A stretch of DNA of 34,575 nucleotides from Desulfovibrionales bacterium (GTDB taxonomy: Bacteria; Desulfobacterota; Desulfovibrionia; Desulfovibrionales; Desulfomicrobiaceae), in contig JAAYGN010000011.1 in NCBI GenBank assembly GCA_012727715.1, forward strand, positions 1 through 34,575, read 5' to 3'. Positions 17,667-24,462 of the stretch are shown here, piece after piece. A program made the translations under genes and the position numbers. The notes under the pieces are model-generated. The model was not told the origin of the DNA. It did not search any database and worked only from the letters and a program-made list of their open reading frames with translations. The number at the start of each line of letters is the position of its first letter. Positions within the stretch are counted from its first letter, which is position 1.

Positions 17667-17776
17667 CGAGCCTACATATCAAGAAAAATACGCATGAAGT
17701 TTTTAGGTAAGTCTGAAAAATTTTAGTCGTGATTGTGGATCGGATAATTTACGCTATTTGTTAAAAGCTTGTGTAT

Positions 17777-17791
17777 GGGATAAAATGCCCC
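17777..17791 (+). promoter_or_regulatory. 15-bp dyad, copy 1 (possible activator site)
   Basis: GGGATAAAATGCCCC, an inverted-repeat-like element (GGG...CCC). It matches the two copies at 17856 and 17874 with consensus GGGRYAAARYGCCCC. It lies about 280 bases upstream of the predicted sigma-54 start point. Confidence 0.45.
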
Positions 17792-17855
17792 AATTTTGAG
17801 GTAAATAGACAGTGCTCCTTGTGATTTCAATGGGTTGTGTAAAGAAAATAAATAT

Positions 17856-17870
17856 GGGACAAAATGCCCC
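17856..17870 (+). promoter_or_regulatory. 15-bp dyad, copy 2 (possible activator site)
   Basis: GGGACAAAATGCCCC, one base different from copy 1 and preceded by the same TAT. It lies about 200 bases upstream of the predicted start point, within the usual range of a sigma-54 enhancer. Confidence 0.45.
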
Positions 17871-17873
17871 GGT

Positions 17874-17888
17874 GGGGTAAAGCGCCCC
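17874..17888 (+). promoter_or_regulatory. 15-bp dyad, copy 3 (also terminator-like)
   Basis: GGGGTAAAGCGCCCC, 18 bases after copy 2. Because it is followed by G and seven T (17889-17896), it could also act as a short intrinsic terminator for a plus-strand transcript. The two roles cannot be told apart from sequence. Confidence 0.4.
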
Positions 17889-17967
17889 GTTTTTTTAGTA
17901 AACTCTCTTTTCTTTCTCCTTTCTTCTTGCCTGCGCACTGCGCCATCTAAAAATAAATATTAAATAA

Positions 17968-17980
17968 AATCAATATAATA
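17968..17980 (+). promoter_or_regulatory. IHF-like site in an A+T-rich stretch
   Basis: AATCAATATAATA matches the IHF consensus WATCAANNNNTTR with one mismatch in the last part. It lies in a very A+T-rich run (17949-17985) between the dyads and the -24/-12 promoter, where a DNA bend is usual in sigma-54 systems. Confidence 0.4.
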
Positions 17981-18036
17981 TATCGACAGAATACTCTTTG
18001 TCTTGGTGCAAGAGAACCTGAGAAGAGTCACGTTTC

Positions 18037-18052
18037 TGGCATAGGTCTTGCC
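18037..18052 (+). promoter_or_regulatory. Sigma-54 (-24/-12) promoter
   Basis: TGGCATAGGTCTTGCC has the invariant GG and GC with exactly 10 bases between them and matches TGGCAY-N5-TTGC. The start point should fall near 18063, about 54 bases before the GTG of the receiver protein. It needs an NtrC-type activator; one is encoded 4.3 kb downstream in the same cluster. Confidence 0.75.
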
Positions 18053-18116
18053 TTATAAATATGGATCAGGCGATGATTGCGTTTTTATCGTTTGGTTTAT
18101 GTTCAAGGAGGATAGA

Positions 18117-18548
18117 GTGATTGCAGCCAATATTTTACTTGTCGATGATGATGCGCAGTTCATCGACGTCATGAAGAAACGCCTGACTGTACGCAATATG
18201 GAGGTGTTTCATGCAGGCAGTGGTGATGAAGCCATGCAAAAGCTTGCGATTCATGGTGAAATAGAGGTGGTTATTCTTGATGTGAAAATGCCTGATCGTA
18301 GTGGGATGGAAATGTTGCGAGTTATTAAGCAACAGTATCCTTTGGTGGAGGTCATTATGCTGACAGGTCACGGTACTATGGAGTCAGCTATTGATGGCAT
18401 GCGCTTAGGTGCTGCTGACTACTTAATGAAGCCTTGTAGTATTGAAGTCCTGGTGGAGAAAGTCAGGGAAGCTGTGGACAAGAAACGACGTCATGAAGAA
18501 AAAATTGTGGATGCGCAAGTACGAGAAATTGTAAGTCGTAGGCTGTGA
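18117..18548 (+). CDS. Stand-alone response-regulator receiver protein
   Basis: A 143-residue receiver domain with no output domain. The acidic pocket is VDDD (residues 9-12), the phosphoacceptor Asp55 is in VILDVKMP, Thr83 is in MLTGHGT, and Lys105 is in LMKP. The last 25 residues are a charged helix. I place the start at the GTG at 18117, 5 bases after AAGGAGG. A longer in-frame reading back to 18048 would begin before the predicted sigma-54 start point and has no such site. It likely receives phosphate from the histidine kinase downstream and may act by protein contact. Confidence 0.88.
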   Translation: MIAANILLVDDDAQFIDVMKKRLTVRNMEVFHAGSGDEAMQKLAIHGEIEVVILDVKMPDRSGMEMLRVIKQQYPLVEVIMLTGHGTMESAIDGMRLGAADYLMKPCSIEVLVEKVREAVDKKRRHEEKIVDAQVREIVSRRL

Positions 18549-18665
18549 AGCAGTTGTCTTTTTACCTTGAAGAGGGATAGCTTTGGGCTAGGTCTTAGTT
18601 TAACATTTAAAAATTGGTAGAAGTTGAATGTTGTGTAGTCGTAAAGAGGAAAGTAGGCTGGTATG

Positions 18666-18684
18666 ATCTGCTTAGGTGGCAGAT
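18666..18684 (+). promoter_or_regulatory. Inverted repeat upstream of the TauE gene
   Basis: ATCTGC and GCAGAT (perfect 6-bp arms, 7-base loop) lie 50 bases before the tauE start. They could be an operator or a small RNA hairpin. Confidence 0.25.
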
Positions 18685-18735
18685 TCATGCAGTCTCAATT
18701 TGAAAAGAATGATTACAAGGGAGGCGGTAGGGCGT

Positions 18736-20013
18736 ATGAAGTTCTTTAAACAATGGGGTGCGTTTATGGTCGAGGGATCACGATCCTTCGCCCGTTGGGA
18801 AGTGGAAAATGCCAAGGTAATCATGGGGAGCAGGAAGAGAATGTGGCTTTTGGCCTTATTGCTTATTCCCTGTATCCTCGGTGGGTTGGCTTTTGCAGAT
18901 GAGATTTCCCAGGCTCTTCCAAGCTCAATTGGTGGCAAGGAAGCCTATAGTCCATCATATTACAGTACATTTATTTTTCTGGTTTCTATTTTTATTGGTA
19001 TGGGTGCTGGACTTATTTCCGGCTGTATCGGTGCTGGTGGCGGATTCATCATTGCCCCAGCTTTGATGAGTGCTGGTGTTAAAGGTATTTTGGCTGTTGG
19101 GACCGACTTGTTCCATATTTTTGCCAAGGCCATTATGGGGTCTGTGTTACATAGAAAAATGGGTAATGTGTGTGCGCCCTTGGCCTTTGTTTTTCTGATC
19201 GGCGCCATTATTGGCACCACTGTTGGTGCCGGTATCAACCGCATGCTTTACAATATCAACCCTATATTAAGCGATGCCTTTATTACCACAGTGTACACCA
19301 TTATGCTCGGATTTTTAGGGTTTTATGGCATGTATGATTATTTTAGTGCCAAGAAAGCCAGCAAGTCTCTGGGTGCTGAAGATGGCAGAGAAGGCAGCGC
19401 AATGACTGGTATTGCTCAAAAATTACAGTCTGTGAATCTGCCGCCCATGGTCTCTTTTGATCAGGGACTTATTCCCGGTGGCCGCAAGATCTCCTGGTTG
19501 TTCTTAGTTTTGTCCGGTATCCTAGTGGGTATGGCTGCTGGTATTATGGGCGTTGGCGGTGGATTTTTAACTTTTCCCATTTTTGTTTACATTTTGGGTG
19601 TTTCTTCTCTGACCACAGTGGGTACTGATATTTTTCAGATCGTCTTTACTGCGGGTTATGGTGCCATCACCCAGTATGCTATTTATGGATTTATTTTCTA
19701 CACCTTGGCCATGGGTATGCTTCTTGGTTCCCTTATCGGTATCCAAATTGGTGCTCTGGTGACCAAGGTTGTACCGGGCATTACCATCCGTGGCTTTTTT
19801 GCTATTTCCGTCATGGCTGGGTTTGTGAACCGATTCTTTGCCCTGCCCAAAAAATTGGTGAGCATGGAAATCTTGCCTGCTTCCATGGCCGGGACAGCTT
19901 CACTCATGGATACCGTGGGCATGTATTTGTTTTTTATCGTTATTGCCCTCTTTGGTCTGTGGGTCTTTGGGGCATTTTTCGGAAATATTAAGAAGCTGAA
20001 AGGGGAGGCCTAA
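18736..20013 (+). CDS. TauE/SafE-family membrane exporter (sulfite/sulfonate type)
   Basis: A 425-residue inner-membrane protein of the TauE/SafE (TSUP) family, which moves sulfite, sulfonates or related organic anions. A first membrane segment (about residues 36-54) is followed by two homologous halves. Half 1 has GAGLISGCIGAGGGFIIAP and AVGTDLFHIF (about 90-130). Half 2 has GMAAGIMGVGGGFLTFPIF and TVGTDIFQIVF (about 265-305). The ATG at 18736 follows GGGAGG at a rather long 12-base distance; the in-frame TTG-like extension back to 18676 is not supported. The next gene starts 4 bases after its stop. In a sulfate reducer the likely cargo is a sulfur oxyanion (inference). Confidence 0.85.
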   Translation: MKFFKQWGAFMVEGSRSFARWEVENAKVIMGSRKRMWLLALLLIPCILGGLAFADEISQALPSSIGGKEAYSPSYYSTFIFLVSIFIGMGAGLISGCIGAGGGFIIAPALMSAGVKGILAVGTDLFHIFAKAIMGSVLHRKMGNVCAPLAFVFLIGAIIGTTVGAGINRMLYNINPILSDAFITTVYTIMLGFLGFYGMYDYFSAKKASKSLGAEDGREGSAMTGIAQKLQSVNLPPMVSFDQGLIPGGRKISWLFLVLSGILVGMAAGIMGVGGGFLTFPIFVYILGVSSLTTVGTDIFQIVFTAGYGAITQYAIYGFIFYTLAMGMLLGSLIGIQIGALVTKVVPGITIRGFFAISVMAGFVNRFFALPKKLVSMEILPASMAGTASLMDTVGMYLFFIVIALFGLWVFGAFFGNIKKLKGEA

Positions 20014-20017
20014 AGTT

Positions 20018-20719
20018 ATGGTGCACAATAAAAAAGAATTCACCGGGGGCCTGGTGCTGCTTGTAGTTTTTTTCATCGTACTTTTTACCATGTTTCAGCC
20101 TATTTTTGATGGGCATAATGCCATGGCCTACTTGGATAATCTGTACAATTCCATTTCCAAGGGCTCGGCGCATTATGTGGACAATTTGAAGCAAGAAGCC
20201 CAAGAAGTGGCTAATTACCAGGTTGATGTGACCATAAATATGGGTAGCGAGAGCCAGGCTGCTGACAGTGCAACTTTGATTAGCGCTGCTGGGGCCACAG
20301 CAGAGGTGAGTGGAAAAGCATTAACCATTCAAGGTGACTATGTGGCGATTTTAAATGCCTGCCTGGATGATGCAGACGTGATGTATCACAATAATGGGTC
20401 TGCTTTAAAGGCCAAGTATCCTGGTTACGAAGGTAAGGATGATCGTCAGGCTTTATATGATTGGTATAGTATCTTAAGTGGTTTTGATCGGGAATTGAAG
20501 AAGCAGGAGGCTTTTGCACAAGCAAAGGTTGCTTTTAATATTAATGCCAAAGTGGTGGAAGCTGCTTATAATTATTACAATGTAGTGCCCGAAGAGATCA
20601 AGAATAAGGTAGGAATTGTCACCTTTTCTTTGGTATTTTATGTCATCTATACCATGTGGTATGGTTTTGCCATTTTATTTGTTTTTGAAGGCTGGGGTTT
20701 AAAAATTAGTGGCCATTAA
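20018..20719 (+). CDS. Unrecognised protein with two membrane segments, partner of the TauE exporter
   Basis: A 233-residue protein with an N-terminal membrane segment (about residues 10-29, LVLLVVFFIVLFTMFQPIF) and a C-terminal one (about 205-227, IVTFSLVFYVIYTMWYGFAI). The roughly 175 residues between them should lie in the periplasm. That domain is acidic and mixed alpha/beta, with a Tyr/Asn-rich stretch near the end (VVEAAYNYYNVVP). I know no family for it. A strong GGGGAGG within the end of tauE and a 4-base gap show co-translation with the exporter, so it may be an accessory or sensing subunit. A strong terminator follows. Confidence 0.82.
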   Translation: MVHNKKEFTGGLVLLVVFFIVLFTMFQPIFDGHNAMAYLDNLYNSISKGSAHYVDNLKQEAQEVANYQVDVTINMGSESQAADSATLISAAGATAEVSGKALTIQGDYVAILNACLDDADVMYHNNGSALKAKYPGYEGKDDRQALYDWYSILSGFDRELKKQEAFAQAKVAFNINAKVVEAAYNYYNVVPEEIKNKVGIVTFSLVFYVIYTMWYGFAILFVFEGWGLKISGH

Positions 20720-20742
20720 CTTTTAATGGTCGGTCATTTCAC

Positions 20743-20778
20743 AAAACGCAGTTTCTTCGGGAGCTGCGTTTTTCTTTT
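20743..20778 (+). terminator. Rho-independent terminator with a UUCG tetraloop
   Basis: A 13-bp stem (AAAACGCAGTTTC with GGAGCTGCGTTTT) closed by the very stable C-UUCG-G loop, followed by TCTTTT. It separates the receiver/exporter genes from the kinase/activator pair. Confidence 0.92.
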
Positions 20779-20825
20779 GGACCGCACGCATAAGCTTTGG
20801 TAGCTTGTTTATAGTTGGGGGAAAG

Positions 20826-22340
20826 ATGGATCTTTGGGAACAGTGCGATGTGTGGCTGGAATTAAGTCATGACATGGTTATTATTTTGGATGCCCAAGGC
20901 AGGATTGTGCAGGGCAATGATCGATTTCAAAGGCTGTCGGGGCATTTGTTACCTGAAATTATAGGCCAAGATTGGTTTGAGGCATGTGTTCACCCTGCGA
21001 GTTCTTCCTCAAGTAAGGCTGTTTTTACCCAAGTGCTTGCTTCTTTAACCACTATGTCGGTTCATAATGAAATATTGACTGCTGATACGTGCAGACTTGC
21101 AGTGGATTGGCGCATGAGGGGTGTGCCGGATGTCAGTGGCCAGCCTGCCTATGTCGTTTGTGTGGGCAGCCATAGGGTAGCTGCCCCAGAATATACACAT
21201 GATTTTTTATTTGAGCATGCCCGGCTGATCGCCTTGAATAAAGAACTGACCTGTTTGCATGCCATGAGTCGCATTGTCTCCAATGTAGATGGAACTTTAG
21301 AAGAAGTTTTATCTGAAATTTTGAACACTATTCCTCCAGCCTTTCAATATCCCGAGCATACTGGGGTGCGTTTAACCTTGGATGGAGTAGTTTTTTTGAG
21401 TGGCAAATTTTCTCTGGATGCTTCCTGTCATATGGTCCAGGATGTGCTGGTGCATAAAGTCCAGCGAGGCCGTTTGCGGGTGAGTCTTGAAAGTGATGAT
21501 AAAGACAGTTCACGCCATTTTTTATCCACCGAGCAGGCCTTGCTGAGCACCCTTGCCAAGCATATTGGCTGGGTTATTGCCAAACGTGAGGCCTTAAGCA
21601 CCCAACGTAACCTAGAACGACAACTTAGACACGCTGATCGTCTGGCCAAGATTGGGCAGTTTGCCGCAGGCATAGCTCATGAGTTAAATGAGCCATTGGC
21701 CAATATTTTGGGTTTTGCCCAACTGGCTGGGCAAATGCCTGCCTTGCCAGAAACAGTATACAGGGATTTGGATAATATTGTTAAGTCTGCTTTATATAGC
21801 AGGGAAGTGATCAAGAAGTTGATGATTTTTGGTCGCCAGATACCTTTGCAAAAATCATTGGTGAATTTAAATTGTGTTGTGCAAGATACATTACATTTTA
21901 TCGAGTTGAATACGACCCGCAGTAATATTGCCTTAACCTTGGACCTTGATCCCAACCTTCCGGAAATTTGGGCCGATCCTCAACATCTCAAGCAGGTGGT
22001 GGTCAATTTGGTGGTCAATGCAATCCAGGCTATGTCTGCCCAGGGGGTCTTGACTATCCAGACCCAAAGTTTTCACAATGATGTGTATCTTATTATTGCA
22101 GATACAGGGAAGGGAATGGAGGCGGAAGTACTTAAACAAATTTTTAATCCTTTTTTTACTACCAAACCCTTGGATCAGGGTACTGGTTTGGGCTTAGCTG
22201 TTGTGCATGGGATTGTCTCTACTCACGCAGGGATTATTGATGTGGAAAGCACACCAGGCCAGGGGACTCGTTTTGAAATAACTTTTTCTTGCGCAGATCA
22301 AGTGCCTGGCGCAGAAGTAGAATACAATAGTGTTGGATAA
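20826..22340 (+). CDS. Soluble PAS-domain sensor histidine kinase
   Basis: A 504-residue kinase without membrane segments, so it senses a cytoplasmic signal. In order: a PAS domain (about 10-120, MVIILDAQGRIVQGNDRFQR), a degenerate GAF-like region (about 140-255, containing IPPAFQYPEHTGVRLTLDG), the dimerisation domain with phospho-accepting His285 in GIAHELNEPLANI, and an ATPase domain with VVNLVVNAIQAM, DTGKGM, FFTTKP and GTGLGLAV. I choose the ATG at 20826, 5 bases after GGGGGA. A TTG seven codons earlier is not supported. It lies 12 bases before the NtrC-type regulator, its evident partner. Confidence 0.92.
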   Translation: MDLWEQCDVWLELSHDMVIILDAQGRIVQGNDRFQRLSGHLLPEIIGQDWFEACVHPASSSSSKAVFTQVLASLTTMSVHNEILTADTCRLAVDWRMRGVPDVSGQPAYVVCVGSHRVAAPEYTHDFLFEHARLIALNKELTCLHAMSRIVSNVDGTLEEVLSEILNTIPPAFQYPEHTGVRLTLDGVVFLSGKFSLDASCHMVQDVLVHKVQRGRLRVSLESDDKDSSRHFLSTEQALLSTLAKHIGWVIAKREALSTQRNLERQLRHADRLAKIGQFAAGIAHELNEPLANILGFAQLAGQMPALPETVYRDLDNIVKSALYSREVIKKLMIFGRQIPLQKSLVNLNCVVQDTLHFIELNTTRSNIALTLDLDPNLPEIWADPQHLKQVVVNLVVNAIQAMSAQGVLTIQTQSFHNDVYLIIADTGKGMEAEVLKQIFNPFFTTKPLDQGTGLGLAVVHGIVSTHAGIIDVESTPGQGTRFEITFSCADQVPGAEVEYNSVG

Positions 22341-22352
22341 GGAAAATTGACC

Positions 22353-23687
22353 ATGGATAACGGAGGCGCAATTATATTGGCTGTGGATGACAGTCCTGCA
22401 ACCTTAGAGGTTATTTCTCGCCATCTGACCCGAGCCGGACACGTGGTCCATACCTGTGCCAGTGTAGAGGAGGCTGCCAGTTTTTTAGATACTACTCACG
22501 TTGATTTGGTCATAACTGACTACAAAATGCCTAAATCAAGCGGGCTGGATCTTATCAAGTATGTCCGAGAAAACCTGCGCGATACAGAAATCATGATGGT
22601 TACAGGCTATCCAACCATTGCTGGTGCTGTGGAAGCCATTCGCGATGGTGCTGGAGAGTATTTGGCCAAGCCCTTTACTGGCGAGGAATTACTGGGCGTG
22701 GTCTCGCGAATATTGGATAAACAGACTCATCGGCGTTCGGCTCATGCTGATCATCAGCATTTAAATGAATATGGTCTGCTTGGTGACTGCCCGGAGATGT
22801 TGGCGGTCTATGATTTGATTGACAAGGCGTCCCAGACCAGTGCCAACGTTTTTATTTCCGGAGAATCTGGTACTGGCAAGGAGTTGGTGGCCAGAGCTGT
22901 ACATTATGGAAGTGATCGACGAGCTTCAGCTTTTGTACCAGTTAATTGCACTGCTATTCCAGATACTTTGCTTGAGAGTGAACTTTTTGGTCATGTTAAA
23001 GGCGCATTTTCCGGGGCCAAGGAAAGCCGAGCTGGTTTTTTTGAAATTGCCAATGGCGGGACCATTTTTTTGGATGAAATTGGAGATGCCAGTCCCAATT
23101 TGCAGGCCAAGTTACTCAGGGTCATGCAAAGCAAGGAATTTTGCATGGTGGGCTCTTCGCGCATTCGTACTGTGGATACCCGGATTATTGCTGCTACTCA
23201 TCAAGATTTGCAGCAATTGGTCAAGCAAGGACTGTTTCGTGAAGATCTTTTTTATCGTATCCATGTCATTGAAATTCATCTGCCACCTTTGGCTGCACGT
23301 GGACAGGATATTTTGGCTATGGTCAATCACTTTTTAAAAAAGTTTTCTCAGGATGCAGGCCGTCCTGCACCGTGTTTGACTGATGAGGCCCTCAACTCTT
23401 TGTACCAATATAGTTGGCCCGGCAATGTCCGAGAGCTGGAGAATCTTATCCAGCGTCTCGTGGTTATTGGTGATGGACCAAGTATAGATGTTACTGATTT
23501 ACCGGAGGCCATGCGTTTTTCTCTAAACAGGAATTCTTTTGGTAATAAAACTTTGGCAGAAGTTGAAGCAGAACATATTCGGCATGTTCTGGCTCAAAGC
23601 AGGGATAACAAGACCCAGGCCGCCAAAATTTTAGGTATTGATCGTAAAACATTACGGGGCAAACTCAAGCGTTTGGGGCTGGAATAG
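22353..23687 (+). CDS. NtrC-family sigma-54-dependent response regulator
   Basis: A 444-residue enhancer-binding activator. The receiver domain has VDDSP and phospho-Asp56 in VITDYKMP. The AAA+ domain has Walker A GESGTGKE near residue 170, GAFSGA at 217-222 where most family members have GAFTGA, and Walker B GGTIFLDEIGD. The Fis-type helix-turn-helix is at the C-terminus (DNKTQAAKILGIDRKTLRGK). The ATG at 22353 is 9 bases after AAGGA; a TTG two codons earlier is too close to it. It should act on sigma-54 promoters, the nearest being at 18037. Confidence 0.94.
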   Translation: MDNGGAIILAVDDSPATLEVISRHLTRAGHVVHTCASVEEAASFLDTTHVDLVITDYKMPKSSGLDLIKYVRENLRDTEIMMVTGYPTIAGAVEAIRDGAGEYLAKPFTGEELLGVVSRILDKQTHRRSAHADHQHLNEYGLLGDCPEMLAVYDLIDKASQTSANVFISGESGTGKELVARAVHYGSDRRASAFVPVNCTAIPDTLLESELFGHVKGAFSGAKESRAGFFEIANGGTIFLDEIGDASPNLQAKLLRVMQSKEFCMVGSSRIRTVDTRIIAATHQDLQQLVKQGLFREDLFYRIHVIEIHLPPLAARGQDILAMVNHFLKKFSQDAGRPAPCLTDEALNSLYQYSWPGNVRELENLIQRLVVIGDGPSIDVTDLPEAMRFSLNRNSFGNKTLAEVEAEHIRHVLAQSRDNKTQAAKILGIDRKTLRGKLKRLGLE

Positions 23688-23725
23688 GTTGCACAAAAAA
23701 AGTCTGACAATTTTTAGGAGCTGAT

Positions 23726-23920
23726 ATGAGTAATCGAGCACAAGAAAATTCACCAAGCCATGCTGTGATGCGTGGGATTATTGTTGGCGGCTCCATAGGC
23801 ATGATTGCCAGTTGGTTTGGCTATGAGCCAGTCAAAGCTTTTTTTATGGGGATACTCTGTGGTATTTTTGCCGCCGGGACCCGCATTCTCCATGACCGAA
23901 TACGAAATAAAGATAATTAG
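23726..23920 (+). CDS. Small membrane protein, unrecognised
   Basis: A 64-residue peptide with two hydrophobic stretches (VMRGIIVGGSIGMIASWF and AFFMGILCGIFAAGTRIL) around a short turn, so a membrane hairpin with a basic tail (HDRIRNKDN). A good AGGAG precedes the ATG. It follows the sigma-54 regulator by 38 bases and could be on the same transcript. No family is recognised. Confidence 0.68.
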   Translation: MSNRAQENSPSHAVMRGIIVGGSIGMIASWFGYEPVKAFFMGILCGIFAAGTRILHDRIRNKDN

Positions 23921-24213
23921 TTTTTTTTCTTGACATGATCATGGATACGCCTATTAATAAAGCCAAGAACCCAATCCGTATACGGTTCGTGGTTAGGTCA
24001 AGTTCTTTGGAAACCTGTGCAATCAACATGAATCCTGGAGTGTGTTTGCAAGAAAACTTTGAAGACAATTTTCCAGATTTAGGCGTGTTGGCTGTCCACT
24101 ATATAAGAGATTTATAGCAAAAGTGGAGCGGTATATACAGGAAATTCTCAATAATATCTTGGTTTAGGCGCGTAACTAGGCAACTTCCAAGACAATTTGT
24201 ATGAAATACTGTA

Positions 24214-24242
24214 TTGACGCGGTGTATAGTTCACAAATAAAA
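24214..24242 (+). promoter_or_regulatory. Possible promoter of the candidate small RNA
   Basis: TTGACG at 24214-24219, 17-base spacer, ATAAAA at 24237-24242. The -35 is good and the -10 is weak. The start would fall near 24249. Confidence 0.35.
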
Positions 24243-24248
24243 ATCTCA

Positions 24249-24327
24249 TCAGGCTGTCTGCCTAAACAACAGGTTTAAAAAATTAAATAATCTTTTTTGG
24301 GGCGGCAGTTTTTAGCCGCCCTTTTTT
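24249..24327 (+). ncRNA. Candidate small regulatory RNA (about 80 nt)
   Basis: Starting near 24249, the predicted RNA has a 5' hairpin AGGC-TGTCT-GCCT (24251-24263), an A/U-rich single-stranded stretch ending in a run of U, and a strong 3' terminator hairpin. This is the usual shape of an Hfq-type small RNA. No known RNA family is recognised. Alternatively the terminator simply ends a long 3' tail of the gene at 23726. Confidence 0.35.
24300..24327 (+). terminator. Strong rho-independent terminator
   Basis: A perfect 7-bp G+C stem GGGCGGC/GCCGCCC with an 8-base loop and six T (24322-24327). It ends either the candidate small RNA or the transcript from 23726. Confidence 0.88.
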
Positions 24328-24462
24328 ATATGGTATAATTTTTTGTGTTGTATATTTCTCTTTCTATCTTTGATTCTTATACTTCAGTTGTTGACTTGTA
24401 TTTAGGGTATATGTCATCGTAATTGTATCTTATTAACTTTGTTATATCCTACAGGGTAGATC

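Larger units (their letters stand above)
23921..24462. other. Intergenic region with a candidate small RNA
   Basis: About 540 bp. No protein gene is convincing on the plus strand. On the minus strand an open frame (23844-24068) contains IAQVSKELDLTTNRIRIGFL, reminiscent of a PspC or helix-turn-helix segment, but it has no good start. A promoter-like pair and a strong terminator (24300-24327) point to a short transcript. A perfect TATAAT lies at 24334-24339. Confidence 0.45.

Noticed and set aside
17723-17938. Minus-strand open frame of 71 codons
   Set aside because: Its repeated peptide segments only reflect the repeated DNA dyads, and there is no ribosome-binding site.
18677-18690. Second sigma-54-like element before tauE
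   Set aside because: TGGCAG and ATGC are present but GG and GC are separated by 9 bases, not the strict 10.
23935-24117. Plus-strand open frame of 60 codons
   Set aside because: No ribosome-binding site, no recognisable features, and composition like non-coding sequence.
24334-24339. Perfect TATAAT as promoter of the zinc-ribbon gene
   Set aside because: No -35 element at a workable distance; the position expected for it is occupied by the terminator hairpin.
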